From contig OZ020487.1 of the NCBI GenBank assembly GCA_963971405.1, positions 26,149,371-26,213,370 on the forward strand: a stretch of 64,000 bases of DNA, in the 5' to 3' direction. The notes under the pieces were generated by a model. That model was not told the origin of the DNA. It did no database searches and saw only the letters and a list, made by a program, of their open reading frames with translations. This DNA comes from Psococerastis gibbosa (lineage: Eukaryota; Arthropoda; Insecta; Psocodea; Psocidae). The translations under genes and the position numbers were made by a program. Positions 10,986-22,959 of this stretch are shown one piece after another; position 1 is the first letter of the stretch; each line of letters starts with the position of its first letter.

Positions 10986-11522
10986 ATTATCACTTTAAAC
11001 ATAGGTCTCTAATAAAATATGAATTTTCAAATTTTCGATCGACAAAAATTGAGCAGTCCATAATTTGAAAAAAATAATTTAAGTGATTTTTGCTATTTTA
11101 GATTTCAATTTTTATCCATCCATTTATTACAAAGTATGGAGACACAAAGCCAAGACAGAGAACAATTTTCCTTGTCATGTCATAAGTTTCACGATCCTGC
11201 CTTAGAGAAATCTTGTACTGGTTCCATCATAGGCCAGACGGGCCATTTCAGTTCAGTCAACAAACCGCTCAGTCAACATATTTCCATTATTTTTTTTCAT
11301 GTAGTAAAGAAAAGCTTCAACGATCTTATACCATATACTGGTTAGCAGTAGAAAGGCTCAAGGCCTCGCCACAGATCCATCACGCCCATAGACGGACACT
11401 AATGGAGTTCCGGTATCTTCCACCAACCCGCCCGCTTTTATAAGATTAGGGGATACTATTTCACATTAAAATGCACAAACCATCAGCGATTTCAAGTTCA
11501 CTAATCTAGGTGCTCCTATTTT
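10986..11522. other. Intergenic sequence, nothing recognised
   Basis: Overlapping short open frames at 11136-11443 resemble no family; treated as chance. Confidence 0.35.
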
Positions 11523-12362
11523 TATTGCTTTCCAAATTATACGTAGTATAAGGAAAGCTTTGTGACGGTCGAAATTTTCGATTCCGAGATTTCAACGGAT
11601 TTACACGCTCCCAGGAATCCAAAAAAGTGGTTTTTATGAAATGTCTGTCTGTCTGTGCATCGATTTCCGGGCAAACTACTCAGTCAATTTTGATGAAATT
11701 CGGCATCTAGATTCACAAAAATTATACCTCGGGAACAATTTTTTTTATTTGGGGCTAACTCAATTTGGGGGGGTTTTATTCTCAAAAAACTCCAAAAAAA
11801 CGTCTAAAAAATTAATTTCTCAAAAACGGCTCCAACGATTTCTTTTAAATTCACATATATTGTAGTTGTTATTAATGTTGATAAAATGCGGGGGGTCGCT
11901 TGCCCCTTGATAGTTTGGTTCTGGGGGTAAAAAAATAAAAATAACTAAATTTTCATGAAAAATGACTAAAAAATAATTTTTCTGCGAAACCTTTCTATCG
12001 ATGATTTCTGCTTTCAGATATGTTTTAGGTGTTAAATTGCATAACGAAACCGGATAGGTTGCTTTCCCAGAAAAGTATTTGGTTTTGTAAAAAAATTTTT
12101 TTTTTTTTTAAATTATAGAAAATTCACGCTCAAATGCATTGCGTGCCCTGCCAGTATTACTGTGTGGTAATGTGTTGGTCTGACCTATCTAGAATTTATC
12201 TCATCACCTCCAGTGACGTCAGGTGGACAACCCCCCCCCCCCCCACCCCGAGATATCGGAAATTTAACCATAGGAAAATTATTTACCATGAAATTACTCA
12301 TTTTCTCTATCTACTAATTTTGATAAATTGCAAAGCATGTTCGAGTAAACTCGGACCGGTTC
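11523..12362 (-). repeat. ~840-bp repeat family, full copy, antisense
   Basis: Reverse-complement full copy. It begins with the family 3' end (GCTTTCCAAATTATACGTAG, then CTTTGTGACGGTCGAAATTT), carries the (GTCT)n tract, the G run and C run, and ends with GTTCGAGTAAACTCGGACCG. Within it 12230-12245 is a run of about 15 C, which corresponds to the family G run. Confidence 0.85.
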
Positions 12363-12674
12363 TTTTTACTAATTAGATTAGGGGGAGCAAAATCTGCCTT
12401 CACGGAGTTGTTTTTCAAATTACAGTCGAAAACTGCTAATTTCTATGATGTTAATGATGTTATATTCGGGTTGGATTTAATATTATTCTAATCATTGTCA
12501 TTGCTGTCCCCCTTAAATTTTTTGACCAAGCACCAGATAGAATAAGATTTTTTTAAACAAAATATACCAATTAATAGAAAACAAGTTAAACTCCCCCTCC
12601 CCCCCCCCCCCCCCCAAATCGTAGATCCGCCTATGATTATAATAATTTGAATTCAAATAATGCTTAAAACAATA

Positions 12675-12735
12675 AGAGGAAGCTGACCGCAGATATTGGC
12701 CACCCCTGGATAACCCCAAAATCTATTAATTCGTA
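12675..12735 (+). mobile_element. TTAA-type inverted-repeat element, one end only
   Basis: AATAAGAGGAAGCTGACCGC then ATATTGGCCACCCCTGG is the family end also found at 38897 and 55141. The matching opposite end is not seen within 400 bases. Confidence 0.5.
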
Positions 12736-12830
12736 TTTGTACTTCATTTAATACGTAAGTATTTCCTATATCCAAGTAGTAACTACTATAAGTATTATAT
12801 TACATTATATTATACATACAGTATATACTG

Positions 12831-12851
12831 TATATATATATATATATATAT
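12831..12851. repeat. (TA)n microsatellite
   Basis: About ten consecutive TA units within an AT-rich region. Confidence 0.9.
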
Positions 12852-13313
12852 GTGTATTTTTAAATATATTACATAAGTTTTATGTTAAACTGTTAAGGGA
12901 TAGAAATTTACCGATTAATCCGGAAAAATTATAGCACGAAAAATTAAAAATACCTTATATTATGTATATAAAATCGTTCTCTACTACTTGAATGGATCAA
13001 ATCTTAATTAATGTTTTCGGTCAGCACTCAGCTTCCTCTGTGACAACTCACAAAATAGAAATATCCCTCTCCAGCCATTTAAACGTCATAGTTCGCGCTA
13101 GGAGACAAACAATTGGAACGGGTACTGTTGCAAACAGGCCACAATCACAAACTGGTCGCTGCTAAGTGCTTACAAGAAATAATTTCCTAAAAAAGTTATC
13201 ATCTTCGGCAAACAAAGGGGTGGGTGATCAATTTTTCGTAATGATAGCACGTCATAATGAAAGTGGCTGCATGGTAATTCTGGTTGTAATAAGACTAATG
13301 ATAATAAAGGACA

Positions 13314-14035
13314 AAAGATTTGGCTATGCTTCATTTAAAAGAGTCAAACATTCACAACGTCTGAAGCCACATGGCATAGGCATGACGTAGCTTAAGGATC
13401 GTAGCGTTGTTAGCAGCGTGTGTGTGTTTATAAACTAGCCATTAGCCAAGTGGGTATACAATAGAGGGGGGGGGGGGATAGTAATTCAAGATTTAGGTAT
13501 GCTTCTTGAAAAAGAGTGAAACATTCACAACGTATGTTAGTCTTAAGCCACATGGCATAGGCATGACGTAGCCTAAGAATCGTAGCGTTGTTAGCAGCGT
13601 GTGTGTGTTTATAAACTAGCCATTAACCAAGTGGGTATACAATAGGGGAGAGGGGTTCCTAATTCAAGATTTGGGTATACTTCTTGAAAAAGAGTGAAAC
13701 ATTCACAACGTATAGTATAGTATGTTAGTCTTAAGCCACATGGCATAGGCATGACGTAGCTTAAGAATCGTAGCGTTGTTAGCAGCGTGTGTGTGTTTAT
13801 AAACTAGCCATTATCCAAGTGGGTATACAATAGAGGGGGGGGGGGATAGTAATTCAAGATTTGGGTATACTTCTTGAAAAAGAGTGAAACATTCACAACG
13901 TATGTTAGTCTTAAGCCACATGGCGTAGTCAGGACGTAGTTTAAGAATCGTAGCTTCCTTAGGAGCTTGTGTGTGTTTATAAACGGGCCATTAGCCAAGC
14001 GGGTATAGTACAATACAGGGGGGGGATAACAAGTC
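13314..14035 (+). repeat. Tandem array, four ~178-bp units
   Basis: Four units begin with AAGATTTGG or AAGATTTAGG at 13314, 13488, 13666 and 13856 (lengths 174, 178, 190 and about 178). Each holds AGAGTGAAACATTCACAACG, CCACATGGCATAGGCATGAC, AATCGTAGCGTTGTTAGCAG, a GTGTGTGTG run, TTTATAAACTAGCCATTA, AAGTGGGTATACAATA and a G run of variable length. Unit 3 carries a short TATAG duplication. Unit 4 is the most diverged. Sharp, complete units suggest recent unequal crossing-over. Confidence 0.92.
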
Positions 14036-14440
14036 AATAAATAACGCAGACACACTAAACAACCGATAGCATGCCATGTCTTGTAATCCAGAAGAAACTA
14101 AAGATTTACGCACAAGAACGCACACAATTACCACGGATTAAGGCGTGTATGAAAGAACTAACCCGATGTGTAATATCATGATCTATTATTGTACATCATG
14201 ACTTCGAGAAGAAAGCCATATTGAGAGTTACTCGAGGTTTATCATGCAGTATAGAGCATGCTTAACCCGAATGCCTACGACTAGTTTGTATTGGAACTAA
14301 CCATGTTTGGTTAGGTGCCGGCGTTTAACAATGCAAGTAGTTTGCGGGTTCGGCAATAAGTAATGTGGATTTAATATTAGATTACAATATTATCAATTCA
14401 AAAGGTACGATATAATGGGATTAAGGGGATTAAGTGAAAA
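14036..14440. other. Intergenic sequence, nothing recognised
   Basis: Lies between the tandem array and a LINE remnant; no feature seen. Confidence 0.35.
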
Positions 14441-14454
14441 GAGTCTATTTAAGA

Positions 14455-14755
14455 AACAACGCCGAAATAGGCGCAATACTCAACGGAGAAGGCGTAGTCC
14501 GGTTCAAAAAAAGAGCAACGCATAAGATGGCTGGGACACGTAGTAACAATGTCAGACAACCACGTGCCGGAAAAGATATGTAAAGCAAGCATGACAGGAA
14601 GACGACTGGCCGGACGTCCTCGAAAAAGCTGGAAAGATGAGTTGGGGAGTCTGTAGATGGTGGAGCGTTGTACAAACTCGTGATGATTGGAGGAGCGTTG
14701 TCGAGAAGGCCAAAGCTCATCAAGGGCGTAGAGACAGAAGAAGAAGAAGAAGCGA
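14455..14755 (+). pseudogene. LINE retrotransposon ORF2 C-terminal remnant
   Basis: In the + frame through 14519-14656 the translation contains RIRWLGHVVTMSDN, then GRRLAGRPRKSWKDELGSL and a stop. This is the well-known tail of non-LTR retrotransposon polyproteins (R.RWLGHV.RM ... GRP.K.W.D). The 5' side is frameshifted (ILNGEGVVRFKK lies in another frame). The copy ends in a (GAA)n tail at about 14739-14753, as expected for a LINE 3' end. Confidence 0.75.
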
Positions 14756-15085
14756 ACAGAACAGATATGTTCAGTTTCTAGAAACAGACACAGAATGCTA
14801 CGCGAACAATCCACAACCATATGATGAGAGGGGCTAGGATGGTAGAGTAGGTGGAGAAAGGCTGTTAGCGAACACTTCATCCCTTATGCATGATACCTCA
14901 TTACTCTCAAGATATGTCCCAACCAGCTCAACGCCCAGATGTCAATTTACGAGAATGGTAATTCCACAGTTTGCAATAAAGGACCAAAAGAAGCAACTAT
15001 TTCATGTACTTGAGATTTTTTTTATTTAATAATGTCCTGAAGGACGTTTTTATGAACTTACACCTACTTATAGTGGCTCATTGGT
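14756..15085. other. Intergenic sequence, nothing recognised
   Basis: No feature seen beyond the adjacent LINE tail. Confidence 0.3.
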
Positions 15086-15092
15086 CCCTTGT

Positions 15093-15178
15093 CCAATGCC
15101 AACGACCCCATGGATTTCTGACATTATTTATATTGGTTCCATAAGCATTTTGGGCCATTGGCAAACTGGTATACGTCC
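15093..15178 (+). repeat. Interspersed repeat pair member A
   Basis: TGCCAACGACCCCATGGATT, CATTTTGGGCCATTGGC and AAACTGGTATACG match, in reverse complement, the sequence at 28643-28722 (ACCAGTATACCAGTTTGCC, then ATCAATGAGGTCGTTGGCA). Class unknown. Confidence 0.5.
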
Positions 15179-16769
15179 TCGATGTCAACCTAAACCGACT
15201 ACAAGCGATAATGGACAAGTTATGACAAGCTTACCATTGGCGTAGTATAACAGGTGAGAGCATAACTTAACCAAGTACAGATGCGAGTCAAAAGATATGG
15301 ACCAAAAGAAGCAACTATTTCATTTGCTTGCGATACAAGAGTAAGAAGTATTACAATTAAATAAGCAATATAATGAATAGGTACTGTGAATGGGTATTGT
15401 TGTGTATTATTCACAGTGATTCACATGGCTTAACTACAAGTAAAAGGATGTTAACGACTTAATAGCAAAGTTCACACTTATACACTGTACGGTTATATTC
15501 CTTGTAAGCAAATACAGGTGTAGCTGTCGAGATTCCAGAAGGTTTGTTTAAAATCAAAACGACAGAAATTATGGATATTAATGATGATACTGCATATTGC
15601 CTGATATGAAATTCGCGGCAATACGGTACTTACAGATTGATTAAAATTAATGAGTATGATATTTTTCAAATATGAAGAATTCTTCAATGCAATAAAATTG
15701 TACACCGTACAAATCACAGGGAATGAACAGTATATATACAGTACATTCCCTGTATTTTTGTAGCCTATATATAGGCTATTTGCACTTAGTTCTCACATAC
15801 TGTACTTGTCAACACGGATATTCAAATTAACACTTATGAATATAATACACACAAAACAATAACTGTCACTTAACTAACTGCAAAACTCATACGAGCTGAA
15901 GGGTCATAGACAACTAATCTGGATAATCTTTAACTGGTATAGAGTAGTCCACAAACTGATAAAATATTGATAATCACGTAAATTAAATATTGAATATACA
16001 TTTGGGTACATGTTTAAGTCCAATAGCCAAGTTAATTTGTATAAGATAACTTTTTCCTTGTTGCGTGTTTTATTCCCGTATGCACTTAAGCTTTGTGGCC
16101 TAAATTGCGCCTCTTGCAGAGTAATATATACCACTTTGTTCTTCAAGACCTTTTTTCCTTAATGAAGACCTCATTAGAAGAAATTTTTCAGGTAAAACAT
16201 AGCTAAGGTAGCGAACAAGGTCCTGGTTATGCTTCGCTATGGTCCGGGTATGTCTTACAATTGCGAACCCACTCAACAACCGTTACACTCAATTGCCAAA
16301 TCCCATCAGAACAGCAAGCGTTATAGCTTTCTGACAAGTTTAGACAATCTCAAACATAAGCACAGTCATTGAAACCTTTGGACATTGGACAGCGTTCAAC
16401 TTGCTCCGACTGCATGCTGATGTAAGTCAATATTTCCAAAAGCTACTAAGCCAAACGTCAACTTATTATTATTATTATTTTTTTTTTAAGGAAAATTTTA
16501 TTTCATTTCATTATTGTAAAACGGTAATAAAAAGCCATAAAACGAAAGCAGCTTATATTACAGGGTGCGTGCTAAAGAGCTAAAAGGAAAATTCTCTCCA
16601 TATTCCAGTCTATGGTGCGTTATCAGCTACAGCAGCGAACTACAGCGGTAAGACACCCCAAATTACAATATATTGTGGACTGTCAGTGGAAGACTGGTCA
16701 TGGGAAAACAGAGACGTGCATTTGACAATGTCTAACTCAGTCAAGCAGAAGATAAAATTCGAATCATTA
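15179..16769. other. Intergenic sequence, nothing recognised
   Basis: About 1.6 kb, AT-rich. Several 60-80 codon open frames are of low complexity and show no family resemblance. Confidence 0.35.
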
Positions 16770-16905
16770 AGCCTGGGCTCAGCTAAATAGGCGCGAAACC
16801 GGCCCGTAAGCAAAGATTAGAACATGTGCCGCCCCCAAAGTCTGGGAGCATGTCATCTTCTAGTTCAACAAAAACATTATATCAGTACAAAAGTGAATCT
16901 CATTG
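16770..16905 (+). repeat. Interspersed repeat pair member (with 44412-44552)
   Basis: Shared blocks in order: GGCGCGAAACCGGC.CGTA, CCCCCAAAGTCTGGGAG, CATCTTCTAGTTCA.CAAAA and ATCAGTACAAAAGT. The second copy lies in a FAM13 intron. Class unknown. Confidence 0.55.
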
Positions 16906-17744
16906 AAAACCATTATGAAACGAAAACGAGACAACAGACAAACCAAAAAAGGTTTGGATTTTGGGAAAATTTTAAATTTCATGTAAATGTGCTACGCGTT
17001 ATTATTTCACTATTGAACCCCCACTCACAGACAGAGCCACAGAAAATGTTATCGGCAAGTTGAAAATTAATTGATTACTGTTAAACTACCCCCTATGATT
17101 GCATTCCCACTAACGAGCATCCAACTTTCGCCTTTATAATTTGGCACGTGTCGCTGACTCGCTGGCCCGGACCAGTCATGAACGTATTGAATGGAAATAT
17201 GCAATCAAAAAGTATTGTTCCCCAATTTTTCCAATAGTAGAAGCAAATATTTGAATAAAGTTTCGACCTAAAAATTTCGTATTTTCTCAAAAATTATTTA
17301 AATAATATTGTACATTCCCTTAAATAACTGAGCAATAAGAAATTAATCCTAATCAATCTCACCCTAAAAAAAATTCTAATGAAATTACGACAAATAATTA
17401 ACAATTTCATAGAAAAAAGACAGTCGCACGATGTCAAAAAATTAATTAATGTTTATGCAATCGCGAACAAATAAATGGTAGTTTAGTAAGTATAGTATTT
17501 ACACGCAGTTGTAGAAGTAATAAAATTTAAGAGCAAAAAGTGTACATGTCGGTATTATTCTGCTGATTAGCTTCTTGTGACGTGAGCGTGGAACGTTCAG
17601 GGGGGGGGGGGAGTGAGGGGAGGATATTGGAAAACCATCTGGAGGAAGAAGATAAGTTCGCTCTGTGTAATAAGTTTTATCGCGTATGTCAGGGGCACCG
17701 CCCTCATCACTCCCACCTTTATATCATACCTTCAATCATAGTGC
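16906..17744. other. Intergenic sequence with a poly-G run
   Basis: Holds a run of about 11 G near 17600; otherwise nothing recognised. Confidence 0.35.
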
Positions 17745-18190
17745 TAACTAACTTTCCATAAGGGCCCTTCTATGCCAGTTCGCGTTAAATTGGGGCGGTT
17801 GGAGTTTTTACAGTATATTTTACATGTTATAGAATTATGTAAGCTAGATGTTACTAGATCGCGGTATTGTGATAAGTACTGTAATGTTAACTAACATTCC
17901 GTAAGGGCCCTTCTATGCCAGTTCGCGTTAAATTGGGGCGGTTGGAGTTTTTACAGTATATTTTACATGTTATAGAATTATGTAAGGTAGATGTTACTAG
18001 ATCGCGGTATTGTGATAAGTACTGCAATGGTAACTAACTTTCCATAAGGGCCCTTTTATGCCAGTTCGTGTTAAATTGTGGCGGTTGGAGTTTTTACAGT
18101 ATATTTTAATTTAATAGAATTATGTAAGCTAGATGTTACTAGATCGCGGTATTGTGTTAAGCACTGTAATGGTAACTAGCATTCCACCGG
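17745..18190 (+). repeat. Tandem array, three ~142-bp units plus a stub
   Basis: Units start at 17745, 17887 and 18030, with a stub from 18171. Each contains CATAAGGGCCCTTCTATGCC or a close variant, AGTTCGCGTTAAATTGGGGC, GGTTGGAGTTTTTACAGTAT, TAGAATTATGTAAG.TAGATG and TTACTAGATCGCGGTATTGT. Units 1 and 2 are nearly identical; unit 3 has more changes. Confidence 0.93.
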
Positions 18191-18439
18191 TCTCAACGGT
18201 AACTATTATTATAACTAATTGTAATAGTGCTAACTAATAGTACTATATAGAATCAAAATTAACCTTACTCATTTCCAGTTTGGGACAGGCACATGAACTT
18301 CCCATTTATGAGTAATAAGCGTTAAATGCTTTTCTACCGTTATATAGACATTAAGACTCAGAAATTACCACATAGCCTACCTTACGGATAACAGACAGAC
18401 ATTACGTGAATGCCCAATGTTTTCCATGCAATATTTTAG

Positions 18440-18775
18440 AAGCAATATATTCAATGGAGAAGACATAGTCTACTTTATAAAAGCGCAATCTCTGAGATAG
18501 CTGTACAGGTTGAAAGAATAGTAGAAGCTGGCTTGAAAAACAGAATGTAGACATGAAATATAATTAAAAAAATTAAAATTAAAGTTTAAAATGTAGAAAT
18601 AAAATAAAAGCCAGCATGAGTGCATGACGGGAGGACGAATGCAAGGACCACACGAAACCTCTGGAAGGACAAATAAGAAACTGATGTTCGTGAGTTGGGA
18701 GTAGATGAAGGCGATTCGAACCGAAGGAGCCCGTCAAGGGAAGACGACGAAGCAGAATGTTTTTCACACTCAGAC
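18440..18775 (+). pseudogene. LINE retrotransposon 3' remnant, badly decayed
   Basis: CAATGGAGAAGACATAGTC parallels CAACGGAGAAGGCGTAGTC in the better LINE fragment at 14482. Further on one frame reads GRTNARTTRNLWKD, then a stop, then DVRELGVDEGDSNR, resembling the GRP.K.W.D ... DL..LG tail of LINE polyproteins. Several stops and frame changes show it is inactive. Confidence 0.45.
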
Positions 18776-19012
18776 AGGAATTTGGAGGCTTACGAATGCT
18801 TCTAATTGAATGAAAGTAATAAATTAGGTAAACTGTTAGTTGAATAAATGGGAAAAGAACAGGGTTTTCTCTATTGTAGAAAAGGGCGCATGACAGAAAG
18901 GTTTAATAGGGACAAAAGGCAGAGCGTGAGTGATGAGACATAAAAGTAGGTGCGGCAGCTGCCCCTGGAGCACTTGCCTGTCTCAACACTTTAACCTTCA
19001 TTATACCACTTA

Positions 19013-19150
19013 GGCGCGATTCTACCAACGTCAATAGTGATATTAAAGGTTTTTTTACGTGGTAGCAGACATTTTTAGACTGTCTAAAAATGTCTGCTAC
19101 CACGTCAAAAAACTTTTAATATCACTATTGACATTGGTGGAATCAGCGCC
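19013..19150. mobile_element. Harbinger-like MITE, 138 bp, subfamily 1
   Basis: Near-perfect hairpin. The left arm starts GGCGCGATTCTACCAACGTC and the right arm ends ACATTGGTGGAATCAGCGCC. The centre is a perfect palindrome around ACGTGGTAGCAGACATTTTT. It is flanked by TTA (19010-19012) and TTA (19151-19153), a 3-bp target duplication typical of the PIF/Harbinger superfamily. There is no coding capacity. It shares the terminal GGCGC and the internal GTGGTAGCAGAC with the elements at 29631, 48831, 49349, 56176, 60201 and 63798. Confidence 0.82.
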
Positions 19151-19290
19151 TTACTCCTGGTTTCTCCGAGATAAAACAAAGGTACATCACCTATCAGATA
19201 ATTTGAAGCATCAGCATCAAAGTAAATATGGAGTAGGAGGGTTCAAACATGTGACATAGATTTCCTTGGCTAAATCTACACACAAAATAA

Positions 19291-19818
19291 TAGGGGTCTT
19301 CACAGTGTTGGTGTTATCGAGTTATACCTAGTAAAGTGTGTTATATCAAGTTAAGTTAACACACGTGAAACCCGATAACCAAGCTAACCAGTGTGCTATC
19401 TTAAACCCTCTTCCATGTTGGTTAACTGTGCTATTTAGCTTGCGCTGCGATCGATAGCTCAGGTTTAACTGCCGCCATCTTTGTTTTTGTTGATTGATTT
19501 GAAACAAGCGTTTTAAATTTTGTATTATTTGAATTTATTTGTTTAATCTATTATCACAAGCAATTACCGTAAATACTTAAAATTATAATAACCAAAATGA
19601 ACAAAAAATATAAACAAAATATGTGGCACTAGACTAGAGTTCTGCCACTTTCTTTAAAAGCGTGCCACGAACGTCGTCTGACTACTACCACGTTGTTTAC
19701 TCTGTTAAATATTTTCAATATAGCATGATAACAAACTGCCGGAGGTCCACTCACGATTGTGTGTTAACTTGGATAGCACATCTAACTCGATAACACCAAC
19801 ACCGTTTAGACCCCTTTA
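19291..19818. mobile_element. Inverted-repeat element (non-autonomous), ~530 bp
   Basis: The left end GGGGTCTTCACAGTGTTGG, then TGTTATCGAGTTA, is the inverted copy of the right end TAACTCGATAACACCAACAC, then CGTTTAGACCCC. A second inner pair (TGTGTTA..TTAACACAC and GTGTGTTAACTTGGATAGC) strengthens the fold. The interior has no long open frame. A target duplication is not clear (AATA / TTTAATA), so no superfamily is assigned. Confidence 0.75.
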
Positions 19819-21470
19819 ATAATACTAAAACACCACAGGATTGGGGTGACCTCGGCTCTCTTCTAGGATAACTTGGATAGTTAGAGGTATAGACGGATAT
19901 TGGTGTCACTGACCACTGTCCAAATCGTATCCGCATACATGGTGATACTCCATTCTTATAAAGTAAGTTATGTTTATGGTATAAATAATGAAATTACAGC
20001 ACTTAGCTTCTCGGCCATGATGCTGATCAATAATCCATGGGCATCCCTTGTCAGCCAAATTTAAATAGCAGCAACAAATAATAAACATCTTGGTGGTAAC
20101 ATTCAAGCCAACAACCCCGTAGAAATATGAACCTTTCAGATATTTTTCACATGGAGAAGAAACACATCATCAAGTGGACACAACGAAAATAACGACCTAG
20201 AGGTGATTTCGGAATGAAAACATTTGCGACGTCGTCCATTGATTTGATTGGATCGTAAAACTGTAATGAACCAATGAGAACTCTCGTAAAAAAATATATG
20301 TCCACAGCACCGCAACGACCGACCTGACCCCAAATCTCTATTCCGGTCCATTTCCAGCCAATATAGCAATCAAAATCGTTATTACTTCAATCAGACTCCC
20401 GATTAGGCTACAGGGCTTTACGTGCAGTTTTTAGGAGTGTGCAGGCTGAAAAATGCGGGAGACGGCGAGTTAGTGCGTCGACCCCGCGAATAGACCCGGT
20501 AACTAGTATCATAATGCCACGGCGCCCTTGAGAGGGATCAAAGTGTACACTTTCATAGGCAGATCTAGTTTTATATGGAAGAGTTGAGTTCCAATTCCAA
20601 TGAAATTCACTGTATTAAATTACAAAAAACAACAAAATTACAATTTGTGACAGTTAATTAGCATACCGCAAGGCAATGCCCGAGTTCGGTTGAACGTTGG
20701 CTACCTATCCACACCCATATACGCATCCCATATCAAAATATTAATAATTAATGATAAAACCATTAAAAACAGTTCATTGAATATGTAATCGTCATGTGGG
20801 GACAAAAAAATATAGACAAGGACTTAAAGCGGAATCATGTCTACAACATTAAATTGGCCTTTAGGTCAGCATAATTTTCAATTTACTAGAATCAGTAATA
20901 CGGATGGAAAATATCGTATTGTTCTCGTCATTCAACGAAATCACAAAGATGAAATGGACACTGTCTGGAAAACAGGTTCAGGAATCTCAGGAGAGATGGT
21001 AACACAATCACCGTGACCAGTTCAACATGGACACAAAGGTCACCGCTTGAAGGAAATGTAACGACGAATAGGCATAACCGGAGGAGAAAAACCTTATGGC
21101 TTATGGGTGTACTAAATCCAATTTTGGCAATCCTGGCATTGAGGCATAAGTAGAGAGAAGAAACGTTTATATACATTTTGATATACAGTACAGTATGTGA
21201 TAGTGACCCATTGGAACAAGTTTCTAGGGCCCATCGTTGTTAGTGATGGCCACATATTTTACATCAAAAGGTAGAGAAACACTTATTCATCCTAATACTT
21301 TCTCGATGATAACATCTCTACGATCGATAGTTCATGTGAAATTTGACTTGCGAATTACTTGAAAAATATTTGTTTCTTCAAAAACTTAACTTTGCTTTCG
21401 AGAAATATACAGTATATGTAGACAGATTTTGAGAGTATTTGGTGGTAATACTCCCCATATTGAGTTAACA
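19819..21470. other. Intergenic sequence, nothing recognised
   Basis: About 1.6 kb. Open frames of 60-80 codons at 19906-20369 and 20928-21176 have no family resemblance. A slightly CpG-richer patch lies near 20450-20510. Confidence 0.35.
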
Positions 21471-21715
21471 TAAAACTAGAAAAAAATATGAAGCATGATT
21501 TATGTGAACCTACTGTACATGCCAAATTTCATAAAAAATCATCGAGTAGTTATTCCACAAATCGACGACCGACAGACATTTCGTAAAATATATTTTTTTG
21601 GCTTCTTGGGACCTCAAAATGTATAATTCATTTAAAATCTAGGAATCAAACATTTCAACCATTACAAAGCTTTCCCTAAATAGCCTACTAACGTATAAAT
21701 TGGAAAACAAGAATT
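21471..21715 (+). repeat. ~840-bp repeat family, diverged 3' part
   Basis: Keeps GTGAACCTACTGTACATGCC, AAATTTCATAAAAAATC, CGACAGACATTTCGTAAAA, GGGACCTCAAAATGTATAA and ACGTATAAATTGGAAAACAA. The 5' half is missing. Confidence 0.65.
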
Positions 21716-22095
21716 CTAAATGATCATATTCGTGAAAACCTTCTCAGCAAAACTGGCTCTGGTTACATACGTATAGGCCCTACGTATACTGCACAGAATG
21801 TTAATAGAGTAATGCTTACAAAATTATGCATAGTAAAACCCGACATCTGTAATAAAATAGAAATAAAATCCGAGCGAATGAAGGTCGCACTAAGATTGCA
21901 ATAGCAAATGCAGTTCCCCATTGATTGCCCCAGCCAATCCTGCTAACTGTGACCCTCCCAGCTCAATTTAAAGATCGCCAAGCCAAAGAATTGAGAAATA
22001 CACAAACATTACCATATGATTTCTTCTCTGAGGGTGATGCTGATTATCAAGCAAGTATCATCGCATGAATTGCATTCACATCGTTCCAATGAAAA

Positions 22096-22929
22096 AGAAC
22101 CGGTCCGAGTTTACTCGAGCATGCTTTCCAATTTATCTAAATTAGCAGATAGAGAAAATTTCATGGTAAATAATTTTCCTATGGTTAAATTTCCGATATT
22201 TCGGGGGGGGGGGGGTCCCATCTGACGTCACTGGAAGTGAGGTAATTTCTAGATAGGTCAGACCAACACATCACACAGCAATAATGGCAGGGCACGCAAT
22301 GCATTTGACCGTGAATTTTCTATCATTTTTTCAAAAACTTTTTTTGCACAAAACCAAATGGTTTTTTGGGAAAACAACCTGTCCGGTTTCGTTACTCAAT
22401 TTAACACCTAAAACATGCCTGAAGGTAGAAATAATCGATGGAAAGGTTTCGCAGAAAAATTATTTTTTAATCATTTTTCATGAAAATTTAGTTACTTTTA
22501 TTTTTTTACCCCCAGAAGCAAAGTATCAAGGGGCAAGCGACCCCCTGCATTTTTTTAACATTAATAACGACTACAATATATGTGAATTTAAAAGAAATCG
22601 CTGGAGCCGTTTTTGAGAAATAATAATTTTTTTAGACTTTTTTTGGAGTTTTTGAGAATAAAACCGCCCCAAATTGAGTTAGCCCAAAATAAAAAAAATT
22701 GTCTCGAGGTATAATTTTTGTGAACCTACATGCAAAATTTCTTCAAAATCGGCTGAGTAGTTTGCCCGGAAATCGATGAACAGACAGACAGACATACAGA
22801 GAGACAGAGCGACAGACACTTTTTTGGGTTCCTGGGACCTCAAAACGTGTAAATCCGTTGAAATCTCGGAATCGAAAATTTCGACCGTCACAAAGCTTTC
22901 CTTATACTACGTATAAATTGGAAAGCAAT
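22096..22929 (+). repeat. ~840-bp repeat family, full copy
   Basis: Starts AGAACCGGTCCGAGTTTACT and ends TATAAATTGGAAAGCAATAA. Contains a run of about 13 G near 22203 followed by CATCTGACGTCACTGG, the block GGCAGGGCACGCAATGCATT, CCCCCAGAAGCAAAG, TTGAGTTAGCCCAAAATAAA and the (ACAG)n tract. Its 3' half is duplicated immediately downstream. Confidence 0.88.
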
Positions 22930-22959
22930 AATGTGTACGAAGATAGAATTATTTAGAGT

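Noticed and set aside
13314..14035. CRISPR-like array
   Set aside because: Units are ~178 bp direct tandem repeats with no short repeat/unique spacer alternation, in a eukaryotic context.
14449..14880. 143-codon minus-strand open frame
   Set aside because: It is the antisense shadow of the LINE remnant coded on the + strand.
22284..22616. 110-codon open frame within the ~840-bp repeat
   Set aside because: The frame is not conserved in the other copies of the same repeat, so it is chance.
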